From JASFRS01 sp050114795 (lineage in GTDB: Bacteria; Pseudomonadota; Alphaproteobacteria; Sphingomonadales; CAKZYD01), in the NCBI GenBank assembly GCA_050114795.1, contig JASFRS010000087.1, positions 1 to 9,893 of the forward strand: a DNA stretch of 9,893 nucleotides. Direction: 5' to 3'. The translations under genes were made by a program, and so were the position numbers. Below, piece by piece: positions 7,735 to 9,893 of the stretch; the stretch's first letter is position 1, and each line of letters starts with the position of its first letter. The notes below the pieces were generated by a model that worked only from the letters and a program-made list of their open reading frames with translations, did not search any database and was not told the DNA's origin.

Positions 7735-8415
7735 ATGACCGAAATACAACCAGCCCTTCCTAATAAGCGCAAGATCGCGATTTTGATATCCGGTCGAGGC
7801 AGCAATATGGAATCATTGATTAAAGCTTGCGCAAAGCCCGAATTCCCTGCTGAAATTACGCTTGTGCTTTCCAATGTATCGAATGCTGCCGGACTAGAGA
7901 AAGCGCAACACGCCGGTCTTCCCACCCAAACTGTGCTTCACCAGGATTTTGAAGACCGAGAGCAATTTGAGGACGCACTTGATAGGGCCCTTCGCGCAGC
8001 TAAAATTGAATTGATTTGCCTTGCAGGCTTCATGCGCCTTTTAACCACCAAGTTCGTTCACCGCTGGAAAGATAGGATATTGAATATCCACCCTTCTTTG
8101 CTTCCCGCGTTCAAGGGTCTACATACCCATGAACGCGCATTGGAAGCAGGTGTGCGGTTTACAGGCTGCACCGTTCATTTCGTACGCCCAGAAATGGATG
8201 ACGGGCCCATTATTATTCAGGCCGCGGTTCCAATTTTAAATGATGATACGGCGGAAACACTGGCCGCTCGTGTGCTGGCACAAGAGCATTTGATTTATCC
8301 TGAAGCCTTGCGTCTCGTGGCTGGAGGACATGCTAAAATTCATGACCGCCAAGTAAAAATCGGCGGCGCGAAAGATCCCGCACCGCCGATCATAAATCCA
8401 CCCTTAAAGGGGTAA
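7735..8415 (+). CDS. purN: Phosphoribosylglycinamide formyltransferase (GART)
   Basis: This 226-residue enzyme transfers the formyl group of 10-formyltetrahydrofolate to GAR, step three of purine synthesis. KIAILISGRGSNMESL at 13-28 contains the phosphate-binding GRGSN loop. ILNIHPSLLPAFKG at 115-128 carries Asn117 and His119, and EMDDGPII at 153-160 carries Asp155. These are at a constant offset of +11 from E. coli N106, H108 and D144, so the catalytic triad is complete. The ATG at 7735 lies 7 nt after the purM stop; the longer frame back to 7630 runs inside purM and is rejected. The last ~20 residues (GGAKDPAPP and onward) exceed the conserved core and are encoded by DNA that also forms the ndk terminator on the other strand. 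The stop codon is only 4 nt from the stop of the convergent ndk. Confidence 0.97.
   Translation: MTEIQPALPNKRKIAILISGRGSNMESLIKACAKPEFPAEITLVLSNVSNAAGLEKAQHAGLPTQTVLHQDFEDREQFEDALDRALRAAKIELICLAGFMRLLTTKFVHRWKDRILNIHPSLLPAFKGLHTHERALEAGVRFTGCTVHFVRPEMDDGPIIIQAAVPILNDDTAETLAARVLAQEHLIYPEALRLVAGGHAKIHDRQVKIGGAKDPAPPIINPPLKG
8355..8390 (-). terminator. Intrinsic terminator of ndk, embedded in the 3' end of purN
   Basis: On the minus strand the RNA would fold a 12-bp stem between 8390-8379 and 8370-8359 (AUCGGCGGUGCG with CGCGCCGCCGAU, including one U-G wobble) around the 8-nt loop at 8378-8371, followed directly by UUUU and then ACUU. It lies 30 nt past the ndk stop, as expected for its terminator. 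On the plus strand the wobble becomes a C-A mismatch and no U-run follows, so it should act only on ndk. It overlaps purN codons 207-219. Confidence 0.85.
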
Positions 8416-8419
8416 AAGC

Positions 8420-8842
8420 TTAGCCGACGATTTCACGTCCAGCGAAGAAGAACGCGATTTCAATCGCTGCATTTTCTGCGCTGTCTGAACCATGAACGGA
8501 ATTTGCTTCAATGGATTCGGCAAAAGTCTTACGGATGGTGCCTTCAGCGGCTTCTGCCGGATTGGTGGCCCCCATCACTTCACGGTTAGCAAGGACGGCA
8601 TTTTCGCCTTCCAAAACCTGAACAACAACAGGACCTGAGGTCATGAAAGCGACCAAGTCATTAAAAAACGGACGTTCTTTATGAACAGCATAAAAAGTTT
8701 CTGCATCGGATTGTGTCATTTGCACGCGTTTTTGCGCGACAATCCGCAAACCGGCATCTTCAAGCATTGCATTGATTTTGCCAGTTAGGTTACGACGTGT
8801 TGCGTCGGGCTTGATAATAGAAAAAGTGCGTTCCAGTGCCAT
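8420..8842 (-). CDS. ndk: Nucleoside diphosphate kinase
   Basis: This 140-residue protein has the standard short bacterial Ndk length. It equilibrates nucleoside di- and triphosphates, chiefly using ATP, through a phosphohistidine, in the cytoplasm. The active site NSVHGSDS at 114-121 puts the catalytic residue at His117, as in E. coli. Lys11 in IIKPDA, Tyr51, Arg104 and Asn114 of the nucleotide site are present, and FYAVHKERPFF at 50-60 is the usual family segment. The ATG at 8842 starts the classic ERTFSIIKPDA N-terminus and has AAGG upstream. The gene stands alone on the minus strand between purN and the ABC-F gene, with its own promoter and terminator. With purM/purN next door it fits nucleotide metabolism, though they are on opposite strands and not an operon. 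Confidence 0.98.
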   Translation of the reverse strand: MALERTFSIIKPDATRRNLTGKINAMLEDAGLRIVAQKRVQMTQSDAETFYAVHKERPFFNDLVAFMTSGPVVVQVLEGENAVLANREVMGATNPAEAAEGTIRKTFAESIEANSVHGSDSAENAAIEIAFFFAGREIVG

Positions 8843-8877
8843 TTCTCAAAACCTTATTGTCAAATGGTGATGTGTAT

Positions 8878-8901
8878 TTGAGCGGGCTTATAGGGGCTCA
8901 A
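8878..8901. repeat. Inverted repeat TTGAGC-N12-GCTCAA over the ndk -10 and start region
   Basis: Perfect 6-bp arms at 8878-8883 and 8896-8901 flank a 12-nt centre that contains the proposed ndk -10 box. A repressor bound here would block RNA polymerase. The arms are short, the inner bases are not symmetrical and no known operator is matched, so a chance origin is possible. Confidence 0.3.
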
Positions 8902-8915
8902 CCTAAGCTTTGCAA
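8887..8915 (-). promoter_or_regulatory. Sigma70-type promoter of ndk
   Basis: On the minus strand TTGCAA (8915-8910) is separated by exactly 17 nt from TATAAG (8892-8887), 4/6 and 5/6 consensus matches. Transcription would start near 8880, giving a leader of about 38 nt before the ATG at 8842. The -10 hexamer lies at the centre of the inverted repeat TTGAGC-N12-GCTCAA (8878-8901). Confidence 0.6.
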
Positions 8916-8941
8916 CGATTAGGTCATGAAAAAACACAACA

Positions 8942-9893
8942 ATGCTTCAGATTAATGACTTAACATTCCTACTTGGTGGGAAATTGATATTTGAAAATGC
9001 GTCCGCCAGCATCGCGGATGGTCACCGTATTGGACTTGTTGGGCGCAATGGCGCAGGCAAGTCGACATTACTGGGCCTTATCGCCAGTGACCTCCATCCT
9101 GACCAAGGAGATGTAAGGCTTCCTCCGCGCGCGAAAATTGGGCGTGTGGCGCAAGAAGCCCCGGATGGACCCGCAACCCTAGTCGAAACGGTTATCGCTG
9201 CGGATGAAGAATTAATTGCCCTTCAAAATCGCCTGCAGACAGAAAGAGACCCGACCAAGCTTGGAGAAATCCATGCGCGCCTAAATGATGTTGGTGCTCA
9301 TTCCGCTGAAGCACGCGCTGCTGCCCTACTCTCCGGCCTTGGTTTCGATGAAGAAGCTCAGCAACGCCCAGTCAGTTCTTTTTCAGGCGGCTGGCGTATG
9401 CGCGTTGCCTTGGCGTCCGTATTGTTCACACAACCGGATCTGCTATTGCTTGATGAACCGACCAATTATCTCGATTTAGAAGGTGCCATCTGGCTGGAAA
9501 ATTACCTGAAGTCCTATCCCTATAGCCTCATCATGGTCAGCCATGATCGCGACATGCTGAACGCTGTATGCAATACGATATTGCATGTCGAGCATCGGCA
9601 ACTCCATGTCTACCGAGGCAATTATGATCGATTTGAGCGTACACGTGCTGAAAAGCTTGAGCTTCAAGCCAAGATGCGCGTGAAGCAGGAAGCTCAACGT
9701 AAACATCTCCAATCATTTGTTGATCGTTTTCGTTATAAGGCTTCCAAGGCTAAACAGGCACAGAGCCGAGTTAAAATGCTTGAGCGTATGGAGCCAGTGG
9801 CCGCCTTGAGCGAAGATGCGTCCATCGCGCTTCACTTCCCCTCCCCTGACTATCTACCCCCGCCACTCATTACATTGGATGGCGTTGCAGTCG
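8942..9893 (+). CDS. ABC-F ATPase, YheS-like (partial, C-terminus off the right edge)
   Basis: An open frame from the ATG at 8942 runs to the window edge, giving 317 codons, about half of the expected two-ATPase protein. ABC-F proteins bind the ribosome and act on translation; they are not transporters, and no membrane segment is seen. The first ATPase domain has Walker A GRNGAGKS at 34-41, signature SFSGG at 146-150, Walker B LLLLDEP at 167-173, and the switch histidine in VSHDRD (His201). The linker begins near 230. Its end, FVDRFRYKASKAKQAQSR followed by VKMLERME at 259-284, closely resembles the E. coli YheS linker as I recall it, which favours YheS over Uup or EttA. DEPTNYLD has Tyr where many ABC-Fs have His. 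The start has only a weak ribosome-binding site. Nothing indicates an antibiotic-resistance role. Confidence 0.92.
   Translation, partial: MLQINDLTFLLGGKLIFENASASIADGHRIGLVGRNGAGKSTLLGLIASDLHPDQGDVRLPPRAKIGRVAQEAPDGPATLVETVIAADEELIALQNRLQTERDPTKLGEIHARLNDVGAHSAEARAAALLSGLGFDEEAQQRPVSSFSGGWRMRVALASVLFTQPDLLLLDEPTNYLDLEGAIWLENYLKSYPYSLIMVSHDRDMLNAVCNTILHVEHRQLHVYRGNYDRFERTRAEKLELQAKMRVKQEAQRKHLQSFVDRFRYKASKAKQAQSRVKMLERMEPVAALSEDASIALHFPSPDYLPPPLITLDGVAV

Noticed and set aside
7461..7925. Open frame of 154 codons antisense to purM and purN
   Set aside because: It spans the junction of two well-supported genes on the other strand, and the product has no recognisable domain.
8454..8477. Hairpin GCGAT-TTCA-ATCGC followed by TGCATTTTC as a plus-strand terminator for purMN
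   Set aside because: The stem is only 5 bp, and the U-rich stretch is short and offset. It lies in conserved ndk coding sequence, so the evidence is too thin.

Overview
This window looks like a chromosomal housekeeping segment from an alphaproteobacterium with fairly balanced base composition. The basis is the gene order (DUF2066 gene, AI-2E-type permease, hda, ppk1 and ppx, divergent from purM-purN), together with protein features such as a DnaA-like Hda with an N-terminal clamp-binding motif. I cannot fix the genus. Every base lies in or within about 170 bases of an intact gene. I see no mobile element, CRISPR array, tRNA, rRNA or sign of recent gene transfer.

Left part, minus strand (positions 6444 down to 1): five genes read leftward. 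They are a secreted DUF2066 protein of unknown function, an AI-2E/PerM-family membrane protein, the replication regulator Hda, polyphosphate kinase 1, and exopolyphosphatase, which runs off the left edge. The first three are tightly packed (1-nt gap, then a 4-nt ATGA overlap) and are probably translationally coupled. ppk1 follows after 82 nt, where I see a plausible sigma70-type promoter overlaid by a Pho-box-like element. ppx follows after 72 nt with its own ribosome-binding site. PPK1 makes polyphosphate from ATP and Ppx degrades it, so the pair sets the cell's polyphosphate level.

Middle, plus strand (6615 to 8415): purM and purN, separated by 7 nt, encode the fifth and third steps of de novo purine synthesis. 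The 170-nt divergent region upstream carries short ATGCAA/TTGCAT repeats that could be an operator. Several start codons in this area differ from the longest open frame. purM almost certainly starts at a GTG behind a near-perfect Shine-Dalgarno sequence, and the DUF2066 and permease genes start internally.

Right part: ndk (nucleoside diphosphate kinase) reads leftward from 8842 and converges on purN with only 4 nt between the stop codons. It has a good promoter (TTGCAA, 17 nt, TATAAG). Its intrinsic terminator lies inside the 3' end of purN, so the two transcripts should overlap in antisense. An ABC-F ATPase closest to E. coli YheS starts at 8942 and runs off the right edge.

I did not find a new defence, mobile or biosynthetic system. 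The points most worth a second look are small-scale: the terminator embedded in purN, the Pho-box-like sequence before ppk1, the repeats between purM and the DUF2066 gene, and the uncharacterised DUF2066 protein coupled to the permease and Hda.
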